Source: Phycisphaerales bacterium (GTDB lineage: Bacteria; Planctomycetota; Phycisphaerae; Phycisphaerales; SM1A02). From it: a DNA stretch of 26,129 bases. The notes below the pieces were generated by a model. The model made no database searches. It was given only the letters and a program-made list of their open reading frames with translations, and had not been told where the DNA came from. The stretch covers positions 1-26,129 of the forward strand of contig JASMLG010000008.1 of the NCBI GenBank assembly GCA_030748805.1, given 5' to 3'. This document shows, one piece after another, positions 1 to 8,005 of this stretch (its first letter is position 1; every line of letters starts with the position of its first letter). Position numbers and translations under genes: made by a program.

Positions 1-494
1 TAACGGTATGCTCGCACCCAATCACTTTGTTTATATTTTGGAAAATGCACGAGCCATATTAAAAATGGATAGACCACAAGTTCAGCGATGCGAACAAGAA
101 AGAAAGCGGGAAGTGCAAACGATGTAATCCAAACCGCGAAAAAGTGACGGAACGGACCAACAATGTTGTTGTGCACTTTATAAATGCGTGGCCCTCTTCT
201 TGCCTTTGGGTGTGCAAGCCCATGCAGCACGGTCCAAATCATGACGGCGAGAATTTGAGCGCAAACAGATGCGCCAAGACCAACCCAGCCGCCAAGAACC
301 GGTCCAACGACAATCGGGGCCACGCCAAAGTAAGCTATAACAAGGTCTAAGCCGGGTGCAACGCAAAGCCACTGCGAAAGCCCTTTACCGCCAGAACCGA
401 GCCGCGGGATAAGATGTAACAGCCCCGAGCCAATCAATAATGCTCCGAGCGTAACACCGCCAATAGTTAAACCGTTATAAATGTAATCATCCAT
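1..494 (-). CDS. Conserved-looking membrane protein, 3' end cut by window edge
   Basis: On the minus strand an open frame runs from ATG at 494 to the window edge without a stop (about 164 residues visible). It begins MDDYIYNGLTIGGVTLGALL. It has several hydrophobic stretches rich in Gly, Ala, Val and Leu (roughly residues 9-26, 42-60, 65-90 and 115-150), so a multi-pass membrane protein is likely. Between them is a basic segment (HPKARRGPRIYK). I do not recognise the family and give no function. The start is supported by TATCAT (502-507 on the complement) 7 nt upstream, the arrangement seen before many genes here. It is divergent from the nucleosidase, with only 34 bp between the two starts. 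Confidence 0.7.
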   Translation of the reverse strand, partial: MDDYIYNGLTIGGVTLGALLIGSGLLHLIPRLGSGGKGLSQWLCVAPGLDLVIAYFGVAPIVVGPVLGGWVGLGASVCAQILAVMIWTVLHGLAHPKARRGPRIYKVHNNIVGPFRHFFAVWITSFALPAFFLVRIAELVVYPFLIWLVHFPKYKQSDWVRAYR

Positions 495-528
495 GGCAAA
501 GATGATAACAGGTGTAGAATGCCTGCTC

Positions 529-1077
529 ATGATTATTCTTACAGCACTACAAGAAGAAATTCCAACGCTTCACAAAGAAGACCAAGTTTTTGTAACAGGG
601 CTTGGAAAAGTGAATGCGGCGCATCATGCAACAAAACTAATTATGGAACACGCTCCCAAGTTGGTTGTGAACTTTGGAACGGCGGGCGCGGTATCAGACG
701 ATTTCAAGCACGGGCTTGTTGAATGCACAGGGTTTATTCAACGAGACATGGATTGCATGCCCCTTGGTTTTGAAAAACACGTCACTCCCTATGAGGACAA
801 AAGCCATTTGATAGGTAGCCCAGAACTAGTATGCGGTACAGGGGATAGTTTTGTAATAGATGGCGCTGACCTAATTGCTGCGGGGATTGATGTGGTAGAC
901 ATGGAAGCGTACGCCATTGCCAAAGTCTGCAAACATTTTGGCGTGCAGTTTCGCTGCTTTAAGTACATCAGCGACAAAGCAAATGAAAACGCTGGCGATG
1001 ACTGGACCAACTTCGAACATGCCAAAGCAGAATCACTATTTATTGAGCGGTTAACGGCTTTACGGGGCAATACTTAG
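529..1077 (+). CDS. Nucleoside phosphorylase/MTA-SAH nucleosidase family protein
   Basis: Probable N-ribosyl hydrolase or phosphorylase of the PNP/MTAN superfamily, acting on purine nucleosides such as methylthioadenosine or S-adenosylhomocysteine. Visible family landmarks are the N-terminal IILTALQEE, VNFGTAGAV, CGTGDSFV, and the substrate-binding DVVDMEAYAIAKVCKHFGV followed by KYISDKAN. The VDMEA Glu is the ribose-contacting residue known in this family, and the Asp of SDKAN matches the catalytic Asp. At 182 residues it is shorter than typical MTAN (about 230), mainly in the middle. The frame opens at 493, but I take ATG 529 because family members begin at MxIxxALxEE and because TAGAAT at 515-520 lies 8 nt upstream. 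The exact substrate cannot be read from sequence. Confidence 0.85.
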   Translation: MIILTALQEEIPTLHKEDQVFVTGLGKVNAAHHATKLIMEHAPKLVVNFGTAGAVSDDFKHGLVECTGFIQRDMDCMPLGFEKHVTPYEDKSHLIGSPELVCGTGDSFVIDGADLIAAGIDVVDMEAYAIAKVCKHFGVQFRCFKYISDKANENAGDDWTNFEHAKAESLFIERLTALRGNT

Positions 1078-1146
1078 GCGATACTTGTGCATTTTTTATT
1101 GACTAAGCTCCAGTTTTTCGGTAGTTTTACGCATATAGAGTAGTGG

Positions 1147-1176
1147 AATTAATTGACCCGCGGTCAATTAATTTTT
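1147..1176 (+). terminator. Rho-independent terminator after the nucleosidase
   Basis: A perfect 12-bp stem (AATTAATTGACC / GGTCAATTAATT) with loop CGC is followed by a run of T. It lies about 70 bp after the nucleosidase stop. A similar palindrome with a CGC loop in the transcript sense sits after the UbiA gene (5083-5105). Confidence 0.7.
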
Positions 1177-1244
1177 GCTTCGAAAAAAGGCAACTGATTC
1201 AGAGATTGCAAAAATCACGGGTACAATCGTGCGTTTTCACATCA

Positions 1245-2159
1245 ATGGAACCGTACTCTGTGGGACAACATGTACCGCTAATCCCAGCAGCAATAAACGA
1301 AGAAACGCTTCAAGCGAAAATCTACACCTTGCGCGGCATGCAGGTTATGCTCGACAAGGATTTGGCGGAGTTGTATGGTGTGAAGCCGAGGCGTCTTCGT
1401 GAACAGGTGAAACGTAATTTAAAACGGTTTCCGGACGATTTTATGTTTCAAATCACGCCTAATGAGCTAAAAATCATGGTGTCGCAAAATGCGACACCCT
1501 CATTATTACACCTAGGAGGGGCATTGCCCTTCGTGTTTACTGAGCAGGGGGTCGCTGGAATTTCAGGAATTATCAAAAGCGAAAGAGCAATAGAAGTGCA
1601 TATAGCCATTATGCGAACGTTCGTAGAGATGCGGCGGTACCTCCTGGAACATGGTGGGATGGTGCAACGGCTAGACACCATTGAAAAAAGACAAATAAGG
1701 CACGAATGCAAATCAGAAGCGCAATTTGAAACATTGTTCGATGCGATGGAAAACAAGAACCTCGGGCATACACAGGGCATCTTTTTTGAAGGCCAAACAT
1801 TTGATGCGTATGTTTTTATTAATGATGTCTTCCGCCAAGCAAAGAAATCAATTGTATTAATCGACAATTACGTTGATGACAGCGTATTGACTCAATTGTC
1901 CAAACGAAACGATGGTGTTCTTGCAACTATCCTGACAAGATGCATTTCAAAGCAATTGAAGCAAGATGTAGAAAAACATAATTCCCAATATCAGCCAATT
2001 GCAATAAGGGAATTCAACCATAGCCACGACCGTTTTTTGGTGTTAGACGATGAAATTGTCTACCATATTGGTGCGTCATTAAAGGATTTGGGCAAGAAAT
2101 GGTTCGCCTTTTCGAAAATGCATAAAGATGCTTTGAGTATTTTGGAGCGAATCGAATGA
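1245..2159 (+). CDS. ORF6N domain protein with PLD-like C-terminal half
   Basis: The N-terminal part matches the ORF6N DNA-binding domain (YTLRGMQVMLDKDLAELYGV, then RFPDDFMFQ and a FTEQGVAG segment), a phage- and accessory-associated family. The C-terminal half has the pattern usual in chromosomal ORF6N proteins: FDAYVFINDVFRQAKKSIVLIDNY, then SHDRFLVLDD and YHIGASLKDLGKKWFAFSKM. The H-D-R-F-L-V-L-D-D stretch looks like half of a phospholipase-D-type HxK motif with Arg for Lys, so catalysis is uncertain. The frame opens at 1143, but that start is inside the terminator hairpin. ATG 1245 gives the usual length (304 residues), with TACAAT at 1222-1227 upstream. No phage genes are adjacent. Likely an accessory gene of unknown cellular role, possibly regulatory. 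Confidence 0.82.
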   Translation: MEPYSVGQHVPLIPAAINEETLQAKIYTLRGMQVMLDKDLAELYGVKPRRLREQVKRNLKRFPDDFMFQITPNELKIMVSQNATPSLLHLGGALPFVFTEQGVAGISGIIKSERAIEVHIAIMRTFVEMRRYLLEHGGMVQRLDTIEKRQIRHECKSEAQFETLFDAMENKNLGHTQGIFFEGQTFDAYVFINDVFRQAKKSIVLIDNYVDDSVLTQLSKRNDGVLATILTRCISKQLKQDVEKHNSQYQPIAIREFNHSHDRFLVLDDEIVYHIGASLKDLGKKWFAFSKMHKDALSILERIE

Positions 2160-2195
2160 ATCGCGGGATGCTGGATTAGGCTCTACAATGACTTT

Positions 2196-3545
2196 ATGAC
2201 AACATTACAAACTACACCGATTTCACCCGATACGATTCAATCATTTCGCGATGCGTTTGAGCAAGATATTGCTGCAAAAACGTCACAAAATGCCGTAACA
2301 CAAACGACTATCGACGACGTTGCGCTTGTTCGTGATGTTGTGCAAGGCACTGACTTTACATTTTCGACTCGGCTTGATGATTGGAAAGTAACCAACCAGA
2401 AAAAATCTGGTCGCTGCTGGCTCTTTGCAGCGCTAAATATGCTCCGCGTTCCCGCTATGAAAAAGATGGATGTAAAAGAATTTGAGTTTAGTCAAAACTG
2501 GGCGATGTTCTGGGATAAGTTCGAACGTGCAAACTGGTTTCTGCAACACATCATCCATACAGTAGACCGCGAAGTAGATGAACGTACCGTGGCATTTTTA
2601 CTAAATGATCCAATCGGCGACGGTGGACAGTGGAATATGTTCGTCAACGTTGTGAATAAGCACGGCCTTGTTCCAAAGTCGGCTATGCCAGAGACGGAAA
2701 GTTCCTCCTGTACTATGAAGATGAATTTGATTCTAAAGTGGAAACTTCGCGACGGCGCAGAACAAATTCGCACAAAAGGGGCGGACGTGGAACAAGTACG
2801 TACAGAAATCCTTTCGGGTATTTGGCGCATTCTTTGTATTCATCTTGGTACACCTCCCACTAAATTTATGTGGCAGTGGCAAGACAAAGACAAAAAGTTT
2901 CACCGCAAGGGTGAAATGACTCCATTAGAGTTCGCTGCGGAATATATTGAAACGCCGCTCGATGAGTATGTTTGCCTTGTAAACGACCCTCGCCACGGAA
3001 ACGAATATATGAACACCTACACAGTGGAGTGTTTGGGGAATGTTGTTGGTGGCGAGTTAGTAAAGTATCTCAATGTAGAAACATCAGTCATGAAAACTTT
3101 GACACAAAAAACACTTGAAGATGACAAGCCCGTTTGGATGGGTTGCGATGTTGGCAAAATGTTTAGGCGAGATGTTGGTATATGGGACGCTGAACTTTTT
3201 GATTTTGAAAGTGTGTACGGGACTGATTTGGGTTTAGATAAGGCGCAACGCTTGAACTATCACCAAACTTTGATGACTCACGCGATGTTATTTACTGGTG
3301 TCGATGTGCACGATGGCGTTGCTACAAAATGGCGAGTTGAAAACTCGTGGGGCGAAGACGAAGTTGGAGTCAAGGGGTTTCACGCAATGAACGATTCATG
3401 GTTCGATGAATACATGTTTGAAGTTGCGATTGAGAAGAAATATCTTTCTCCAGAATTGCTTGCAGCTTGGGACGAAGAGCCAACAGTGCTTGCGCCTTGG
3501 GATCCGATGGGTTCGCTGGCTAAATCTTCTGACAAACAAATCTAA
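2196..3545 (+). CDS. pepC: Aminopeptidase C (bleomycin hydrolase family, C1B)
   Basis: Cytoplasmic papain-fold cysteine aminopeptidase that removes N-terminal residues from peptides. The catalytic set is visible: Gln68 and Cys74 in NQKKSGRCWLFAALN, His362 in THAMLFTGVD and Asn383 in VENSWGE. The length of 449 residues is normal for the family, whose members usually form hexameric barrels. There is no signal peptide. The start ATG has TACAAT (2184-2189) exactly 6 nt upstream and no Shine-Dalgarno, fitting a leaderless transcript. The stop codon lies at the edge of a dispersed repeat (ctaatagctcgcaaagggg), so the insertion point of the repeat may have set the C-terminus. Confidence 0.95.
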   Translation: MTTLQTTPISPDTIQSFRDAFEQDIAAKTSQNAVTQTTIDDVALVRDVVQGTDFTFSTRLDDWKVTNQKKSGRCWLFAALNMLRVPAMKKMDVKEFEFSQNWAMFWDKFERANWFLQHIIHTVDREVDERTVAFLLNDPIGDGGQWNMFVNVVNKHGLVPKSAMPETESSSCTMKMNLILKWKLRDGAEQIRTKGADVEQVRTEILSGIWRILCIHLGTPPTKFMWQWQDKDKKFHRKGEMTPLEFAAEYIETPLDEYVCLVNDPRHGNEYMNTYTVECLGNVVGGELVKYLNVETSVMKTLTQKTLEDDKPVWMGCDVGKMFRRDVGIWDAELFDFESVYGTDLGLDKAQRLNYHQTLMTHAMLFTGVDVHDGVATKWRVENSWGEDEVGVKGFHAMNDSWFDEYMFEVAIEKKYLSPELLAAWDEEPTVLAPWDPMGSLAKSSDKQI

Positions 3546-3640
3546 TAGCTCGCAAAGGGGAAACCCACAAGAATTCGACGTGACTATTACCACGCAGACA
3601 GTATGACAGTCACCTTCGGTGATAGCCACGAAGCGCAGTG
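3542..3640. repeat. Dispersed GTGAC-type repeat, left copy flanking the nuclease gene
   Basis: Contains taatagctcgcaaagggg, AATTCGACGTGACT, a cacgcagacagt spacer and TGACAGTCAC, in the same order as the tandem units at 4829-5020. It is followed at 3621-3637 by a GATAGCCAC / GTGGCTGTC hairpin-like inverted repeat. The copy overlaps the pepC stop codon. Confidence 0.75.
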
Positions 3641-3738
3641 GCTGTCAGAAACATCCCGCTGCGGTTTTTATATTTGCAGTAAAAACGCCGTGTTTTTAGA
3701 AGCCACTCAAAATGAGGGTAAGATTGTTTTTCGATTTT

Positions 3739-3744
3739 AAGGAG
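3739..3744 (+). promoter_or_regulatory. Shine-Dalgarno AAGGAG of the nuclease gene
   Basis: AAGGAG lies 7 nt before ATG 3752. It is one of only four clear ribosome-binding sites in the window and so separates this accessory gene from the SD-less core genes. Confidence 0.75.
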
Positions 3745-3751
3745 ACAATCT

Positions 3752-4810
3752 ATGCCATCACGGAAAGATAAAGCAACTAAATCATCAGAAGAGAATGACA
3801 TGCAAAACAAGCCGGCACTCTTTACAGATATTCGTTTGCTCATCGAAGATTCGCGGCGACGCATTGCCTCAACTATCAACACAGAGTTGACAATGCTCTA
3901 TTGGAATGTAGGAAAACGAATCAGTGAAGATGTTTTAAAGAAGAAACGGGCTGAGTATGGGAAAGAGGTTGTAGAAGAGCTTTCATCACAATTAACCAAA
4001 ACCTATGGTCGCGGTTGGAGCCGCGCTAATATCAATCGGATGGTGCAGTTTTATGAACTTTTTCCAACTAAACGAATTTGCGCATCAGTGATGCGCAAAT
4101 TGAGTTGGACACACATTCGGAAATTAATCACCATTGAGAACACTTTAAAGCGTGATTTTTATATTGAAATGTGCAAACAGGAGAACTGGAGTGTTCGCAT
4201 GCTTCAAGAGCGAATCAAATCGATGCTCTTTGAACGAACCGCCATTGCAAAGAAGCCAGACAATCAGATTCGAAAGGCGATTGACCATGTGCGAGAAGGA
4301 GGAGAACTAGATCCTGACCTTGTGTTACGCAGCCCATACCTTTTAGATTTTCTCAAACTAGAAAAGGGCTTTTATGAGCATGATTTGGAAAAAGGAATCT
4401 TAAATGAAATGCAGCAGTTCCTACTTGAACTTGGAACGGGGTTTACATTTATAGAATCGCAAAAGAAAATACGAATTGACAATAAGGTTTATTCTTTAGA
4501 CATTCTCTTTTACAACCGTAAACTCAAACGGCTTGTTTGTATTGAATTAAAGTCGGCTGAATGTAAACCGAGCTACAAAGGGCAGATGGAGCTGTACTTG
4601 CGTTGGCTAAATAAAAACGAGCGCCAAGAAGGGGAAAATTCGCCAATTGGCATTATTCTTTGCATAGGGAAAAATGAAAACGAAGAGCAGGTGGAACTAT
4701 TAGAATTTAATGAAAGCGGTATTCATGTGGCTGAATATCTCACCGAACTTCCATCCAAAAAGGAATTGGAAGAGCAATTGCGAATTGCGATTCAACGATT
4801 ACGAAAATAA
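3752..4810 (+). CDS. YhcG/DUF1016 family PDDEXK nuclease
   Basis: Probable DNA endonuclease of the YhcG (DUF1016) family, commonly carried in accessory and restriction-modification-associated loci. Residues about 22-160 form the helical N-terminal DUF1016 domain (LYWNVGKRISE, YGKEVVEELS, GRGWSRANINRMVQFYELFP). Residues about 195-345 form the PDDEXK nuclease fold. Its likely catalytic residues are Asp250 (SLDILFYNRKLKRLVCIELK), Glu265 and Lys267, followed by the conserved QMELYLRWL. The length (352) is normal and nothing is broken. It has a strong AAGGAG site, unlike its neighbours. Direct copies of the same intergenic repeat lie on both sides (3542-3613 and 4829-5070), consistent with acquisition or exchange as a cassette. 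No methylase or other partner gene is adjacent. Confidence 0.9.
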   Translation: MPSRKDKATKSSEENDMQNKPALFTDIRLLIEDSRRRIASTINTELTMLYWNVGKRISEDVLKKKRAEYGKEVVEELSSQLTKTYGRGWSRANINRMVQFYELFPTKRICASVMRKLSWTHIRKLITIENTLKRDFYIEMCKQENWSVRMLQERIKSMLFERTAIAKKPDNQIRKAIDHVREGGELDPDLVLRSPYLLDFLKLEKGFYEHDLEKGILNEMQQFLLELGTGFTFIESQKKIRIDNKVYSLDILFYNRKLKRLVCIELKSAECKPSYKGQMELYLRWLNKNERQEGENSPIGIILCIGKNENEEQVELLEFNESGIHVAEYLTELPSKKELEEQLRIAIQRLRK

Positions 4811-4828
4811 TATGAAAATGATAATACA

Positions 4829-5070
4829 ACGTGACTGTCACCACGCAGACAGTGTGACAGTCACACTCATCTCGCTAACACGACTAATAGCACGCAAAGG
4901 GTGCACCCACCAGCAATTCGACGTGACTGTTACCACGCAGACAGTGTGACAATCACACTCATCTCGCTAACACGACTAATAGCACGCAAAGGGGACACAC
5001 AACAATTCGAAGTGACTGTCACACCAATCGAGTATGCGAGTGAAAGTGATTTCGACGTGACTGTCACCTA
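4829..5070. repeat. Tandem ~90-bp repeat array built on GTGACTGTCAC
   Basis: Units start at 4829, 4921 and 5010 (periods 92 and 89 bp). The first two are nearly identical: cgtgactgtcacc, cacgcagacagt, gtgacagtcac, actcatctcgctaacacga, ctaatagcacgcaaaggg. The third is truncated and is followed by another TTCGACGTGACTGTCACC at 5051-5068. Within a unit, GTGACTGTCAC and GTGACAGTCAC are 11-nt inverted repeats, so each unit can fold into a hairpin. This array fills almost all of the 306-bp gap 4811-5116. I saw no ORF in it. Confidence 0.85.
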
Positions 5071-5082
5071 GAAATCCGAGCG

Positions 5083-5105
5083 TTAATTAACCGCGGGTTA
5101 ATTAA
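5083..5105 (-). terminator. TTAA-rich palindrome after ubiA
   Basis: TTAATTAACC GCG GGTTAATTAA is a perfect 10-bp stem lying 12 bp past the end of the UbiA gene. In the UbiA transcript sense the loop reads CGC, like the hairpin at 1147-1173. No long T-run follows on the minus strand, so efficiency is uncertain. Confidence 0.5.
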
Positions 5106-5116
5106 TTCCAGTTGTT

Positions 5117-6007
5117 TTAAGTTAGCAGGTCGATGATGCCGGACAAGCCCAACACCAAACTTACAACACCGTTCAGTGTAAAAAAAGTAAGCGCGATTTT
5201 TGTTGTGCCCCATTTTTTTACTGTGAGATGTTCGTAGACAAGTAAGCATGCAACTAAGAATATTGCACAAAGAAAAATCCATCCAAATTTTGTTTCGGTT
5301 GTAGCAACGCCAAACAATAAAGCAACACAAACACAATGCAAAAACTGACTGATGAGCATTGCGGGTTTTACTCCGAGGGATGCAGGCATACTTTTTAGTT
5401 TGTCACGAATATCGCATTCGACATCTTGCAATGCATAAATAATGTCAAACCCAGCAACCCAACAAAGCACTGCTCCAGAAAGTAACCAGATTGGCAAGTG
5501 GGATAGTGTTTCTGGCTGTACAGCGATTGCCGCAGCAACTGGACTTAGCGCAAGGGAAGTACCAAGATAAATATGGCAGAGCCAAGTGATTCGCTTCATC
5601 TGTGGATAGGCGATAAGCCAGAGTAGGACAATCACGGATAAGTTTATCGGATAAGAATTATTCCATACAAGGAATACGCAAGTAGTCGCTATAAAAAATA
5701 TCGCGTTGCTTGCCAAGTATATTCCGGCAGTTTTGGTCGACACTTCGCCAGAGGCAAGGGCGCGTTCTTTTGTACGTGGGTTCTTTGCGTCGATGTCTTT
5801 ATCAAGGATTCGATTCGCAAGCATTGCGACGTTTCGAGCAAAGAACATACAAAGCACGATCAAAACGAGTTGAACACTGAAAGTTCCCCAATTTATCTGG
5901 TCATCATTTGATGCAGCCATAAAACTACCAAGCAAGGCAAATGGCATAGCAAATATGGTGTGGGATATTTTGATGTCCCAGAGAAGTTTCAGGAGAGTAC
6001 TTGTCAT
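5117..6007 (-). CDS. UbiA-family polyprenyltransferase (quinone biosynthesis)
   Basis: Integral membrane aromatic prenyltransferase, likely attaching a polyprenyl chain to a quinone precursor (4-hydroxybenzoate, or the futalosine-pathway equivalent handled by MqnP). Both Mg-diphosphate motifs are present: NRILDKDID (N65, D69, D73 from this start), with KNPRTKERALASGEVS after it, and the second motif DIIYALQDVECDIRD (D188, D195, D199). About eight hydrophobic segments are visible. The frame extends to 6037, but that would overlap the proS start. ATG 6007 has TATCAT (6017-6022 on the complement) 9 nt upstream. It is divergent from proS with 28 bp between starts. Which quinone it serves cannot be decided from this window. 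Confidence 0.88.
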   Translation of the reverse strand: MTSTLLKLLWDIKISHTIFAMPFALLGSFMAASNDDQINWGTFSVQLVLIVLCMFFARNVAMLANRILDKDIDAKNPRTKERALASGEVSTKTAGIYLASNAIFFIATTCVFLVWNNSYPINLSVIVLLWLIAYPQMKRITWLCHIYLGTSLALSPVAAAIAVQPETLSHLPIWLLSGAVLCWVAGFDIIYALQDVECDIRDKLKSMPASLGVKPAMLISQFLHCVCVALLFGVATTETKFGWIFLCAIFLVACLLVYEHLTVKKWGTTKIALTFFTLNGVVSLVLGLSGIIDLLT

Positions 6008-6016
6008 GAGGTGAGC

Positions 6017-6026
6017 ATGATAGAAT
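6017..6026. promoter_or_regulatory. Overlapping divergent -10-like elements, ubiA/proS
   Basis: On the plus strand TAGAAT (6021-6026) lies 9 nt before the proS ATG. On the minus strand TATCAT (6022-6017) lies 9 nt before the UbiA ATG. The two share the central TA, so the genes probably compete for, or share, one promoter core and both start leaderless or nearly so. Confidence 0.5.
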
Positions 6027-6035
6027 CTCCACAAC

Positions 6036-7553
6036 ATGGCACAATCGAATACTGCAAAAAAACCAAAAACAGCAATCGTTCCAACAAGAAGCGAGGATTA
6101 TCCACAGTGGTATCAAGAGGTCATCAAAGCAGCTGACCTTGCAGAAACATCGCCCGTTCGGGGGTGCATGGTAATTAAGCCATGGGGATATGGCTTGTGG
6201 GAGAACATCCAAAATAATCTTGATGGGAGGTTTAAAGCGACAGGACATAAAAATGCTTACTTTCCACTATTTATTCCCTTGAGTTTTTTGCAACGCGAAG
6301 CCGATCACGTGGAGGGATTCGCAAAGGAATGCGCGGTTGTGACTCACCACCGTCTTGAACCAGATGCAGACGGCAAACTTAAGCCAGCAGGTGAACTTGA
6401 AGAACCATTGATTGTCCGCCCAACATCCGAAACGATTATTGGCGAGATGTTTAGCAAGTGGATTGAATCGTATCGCGATTTGCCGCTTCTCATCAATCAA
6501 TGGGCAAATGTGGTTCGCTGGGAAATGCGAACGCGTTTGTTTTTGCGCACCACAGAATTTCTTTGGCAAGAAGGGCACACAGCCCACGCTACCGAACAAG
6601 AAGCAATTGATGAAACGTTGCAAATGCTTGATATCTATAAGGACTTTGCTCAAAACGTAATGGCTATGCCAGTAATCACTGGTGCAAAAAGTGAACGCGA
6701 ACGTTTTCCGGGTGCAGTTGAGACGTATTCTATCGAAGCAATGATGCAAGACGGCAAAGCACTTCAGTCCGGAACATCACACTTCCTTGGACAAAACTTT
6801 TCGAAAGCGCAGGACATAACGTTCCAAAACGACAACAAAGAAGTTGAGTTTGCTTGGACATCAAGTTGGGGGGTTTCGACTCGGTTAATAGGCGGGCTCA
6901 TTATGTCGCACGCCGATGATGATGGATTAGTACTCCCACCTCGACTTGCACCAGCGCACATTGTCATTATTCCAATTACATTTAAAGCAGATGATCCAGA
7001 AGCGATTTTGAACTACTGTCATAAACTAGCAGCGGATTTAGGTGTATTGAATTATCACGGGCGAAACGTAACGGTTGAAATTGATAACCGCGATATTCGT
7101 GGTGGCGAAAAAACGTGGAGCTGGGTGAAGAAGGGGATTCCAATTCGACTTGAAGTTGGACCGCGTGATATGGAAAGCGATTCTGTTTTTATGGCGCGGC
7201 GTGACAAAGGTCACAAAGAAAAATGCAGCGTCCCCCGTGTTGAGTTTATCGAAACGGTGACGGACATTCTTGACGAAATGCAGCAAGGATTGTTTGACCG
7301 CGCGCTTGCTAGAAGAGAAGAAGCGACAACAACAATTGATTCCAAAGACGACTTCTACAAACATTTTGAAGGCGATGGTAGCGGTTTTGTTTATGCACAT
7401 TTTTGTGGTGACCCTGCTGTTGAAGATGAAATCAAAACTGATTTGAAGGTGACACTTCGTTGTATTCCACTTGATGAGGATTCCGAAAACGGCATTTGCA
7501 TATTTTCGGGGAAGCCATCAAAACAACGCGTTTTGTGGGCCAAAGCGTACTAA
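6036..7553 (+). CDS. proS: Prolyl-tRNA synthetase, archaeal/eukaryotic type
   Basis: Charges tRNA-Pro with proline in the cytoplasm. It is the short archaeal/eukaryotic form: no editing insertion between motifs 2 and 3, a C-terminal zinc/extension domain and a C-terminal Tyr (KAY). Class II motifs are visible: RPTSE (128-132), motif 2 RWEMRTRLFLRTTEFLWQEG (161-180) and motif 3 around GVSTRLIGGLIMSHADDDGL (279-298). The anticodon-binding domain follows (HIVIIPI onward). The length of 505 is normal. No Shine-Dalgarno is seen. TAGAAT 9 nt before the ATG suggests a leaderless start. A hairpin terminator follows at 7676-7708. Confidence 0.95.
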   Translation: MAQSNTAKKPKTAIVPTRSEDYPQWYQEVIKAADLAETSPVRGCMVIKPWGYGLWENIQNNLDGRFKATGHKNAYFPLFIPLSFLQREADHVEGFAKECAVVTHHRLEPDADGKLKPAGELEEPLIVRPTSETIIGEMFSKWIESYRDLPLLINQWANVVRWEMRTRLFLRTTEFLWQEGHTAHATEQEAIDETLQMLDIYKDFAQNVMAMPVITGAKSERERFPGAVETYSIEAMMQDGKALQSGTSHFLGQNFSKAQDITFQNDNKEVEFAWTSSWGVSTRLIGGLIMSHADDDGLVLPPRLAPAHIVIIPITFKADDPEAILNYCHKLAADLGVLNYHGRNVTVEIDNRDIRGGEKTWSWVKKGIPIRLEVGPRDMESDSVFMARRDKGHKEKCSVPRVEFIETVTDILDEMQQGLFDRALARREEATTTIDSKDDFYKHFEGDGSGFVYAHFCGDPAVEDEIKTDLKVTLRCIPLDEDSENGICIFSGKPSKQRVLWAKAY

Positions 7554-7675
7554 AAAGTGGAGTTTTCGAAAAAACTATTATCGGCTCAAGGTATCAGCAT
7601 TGTGCTGTCGATGTCTACTAGCCGCCAATGGTGGGCGGCGGCCCTCGGAATTTTACGTTCCGCAAACAAGATTAT

Positions 7676-7708
7676 CGGTTGTTGTTGGAAGAGCAACAAT
7701 CGTTTTTT
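7676..7708 (+). terminator. Rho-independent terminator downstream of proS
   Basis: CGGTTGTTG / CAACAATCG (9-bp stem with one G-T pair, 9-nt loop) is followed by six T. It lies about 120 bp after the proS stop. The preceding stretch also holds a short GCCGCC / GGCGGC hairpin at 7621-7639. I see no gene in 7554-7753. Confidence 0.75.
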
Positions 7709-7753
7709 CTTGGGGTCGGTTGACTGTTTGGTGATTTGAGGTAATGTTTACAT

Positions 7754-8005
7754 ATGCAGATTGAAGGACCAATCCCATTCTCCGTAGCGCAAGCGTACGG
7801 AGCGCAGCGATTAACGCACGTTGCCAAAGCAGTAGTTGCGCAACCAGTAAGACAAATTGTTGCAGGGCAAGTTGCAGGAAAAGTGCATTTTGATGGTATT
7901 GATGTCACTAACGCCCAACCGTTGCAACTGTATACGCGCACTGCAGACCGTATAGAAGCAGCAACTCGAATTGCTACTGGGCAACATTTAAATATCCAAG
8001 CATAA
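7754..8005 (+). CDS. Small hypothetical protein (83 aa)
   Basis: Encodes 83 residues starting MQIEGPIPFSVAQAYGAQ and ending RIATGQHLNIQA. It is Ala/Gln/Val-rich with no membrane segment, no signal peptide and no recognised domain. Support for a real gene comes from its promoter-like upstream sequence: TTGACT (7720-7725), a 16-bp spacer, TAATGT (7742-7747), then 6 nt to ATG. It also sits between a terminator and a symmetric terminator. I do not recognise the family. The middle segment (QPVRQIVAGQVAGKVHFDGI) could be a small adaptor- or anti-sigma-like peptide, but nothing shows this. Confidence 0.62.
   Translation: MQIEGPIPFSVAQAYGAQRLTHVAKAVVAQPVRQIVAGQVAGKVHFDGIDVTNAQPLQLYTRTADRIEAATRIATGQHLNIQA

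Noticed and set aside
1143..1244. N-terminal extension of the ORF6N protein from ATG 1143
   Set aside because: The start falls next to a strong terminator hairpin and the extra 34 residues do not look like the family.
1245..4810. Prophage remnant or defence island around the ORF6N and YhcG genes
   Set aside because: pepC lies between them and no capsid, integrase, methylase or toxin-antitoxin partner is present. Two accessory genes alone do not support an island.
4829..5070. Possible CRISPR array
   Set aside because: The period is about 90 bp and whole units are conserved. There are no short repeats separated by variable spacers, and no cas genes.
7557..7739. GTG-started 60-residue ORF after proS
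   Set aside because: It runs through the proS terminator hairpin, has no RBS or promoter-like element and resembles no family.
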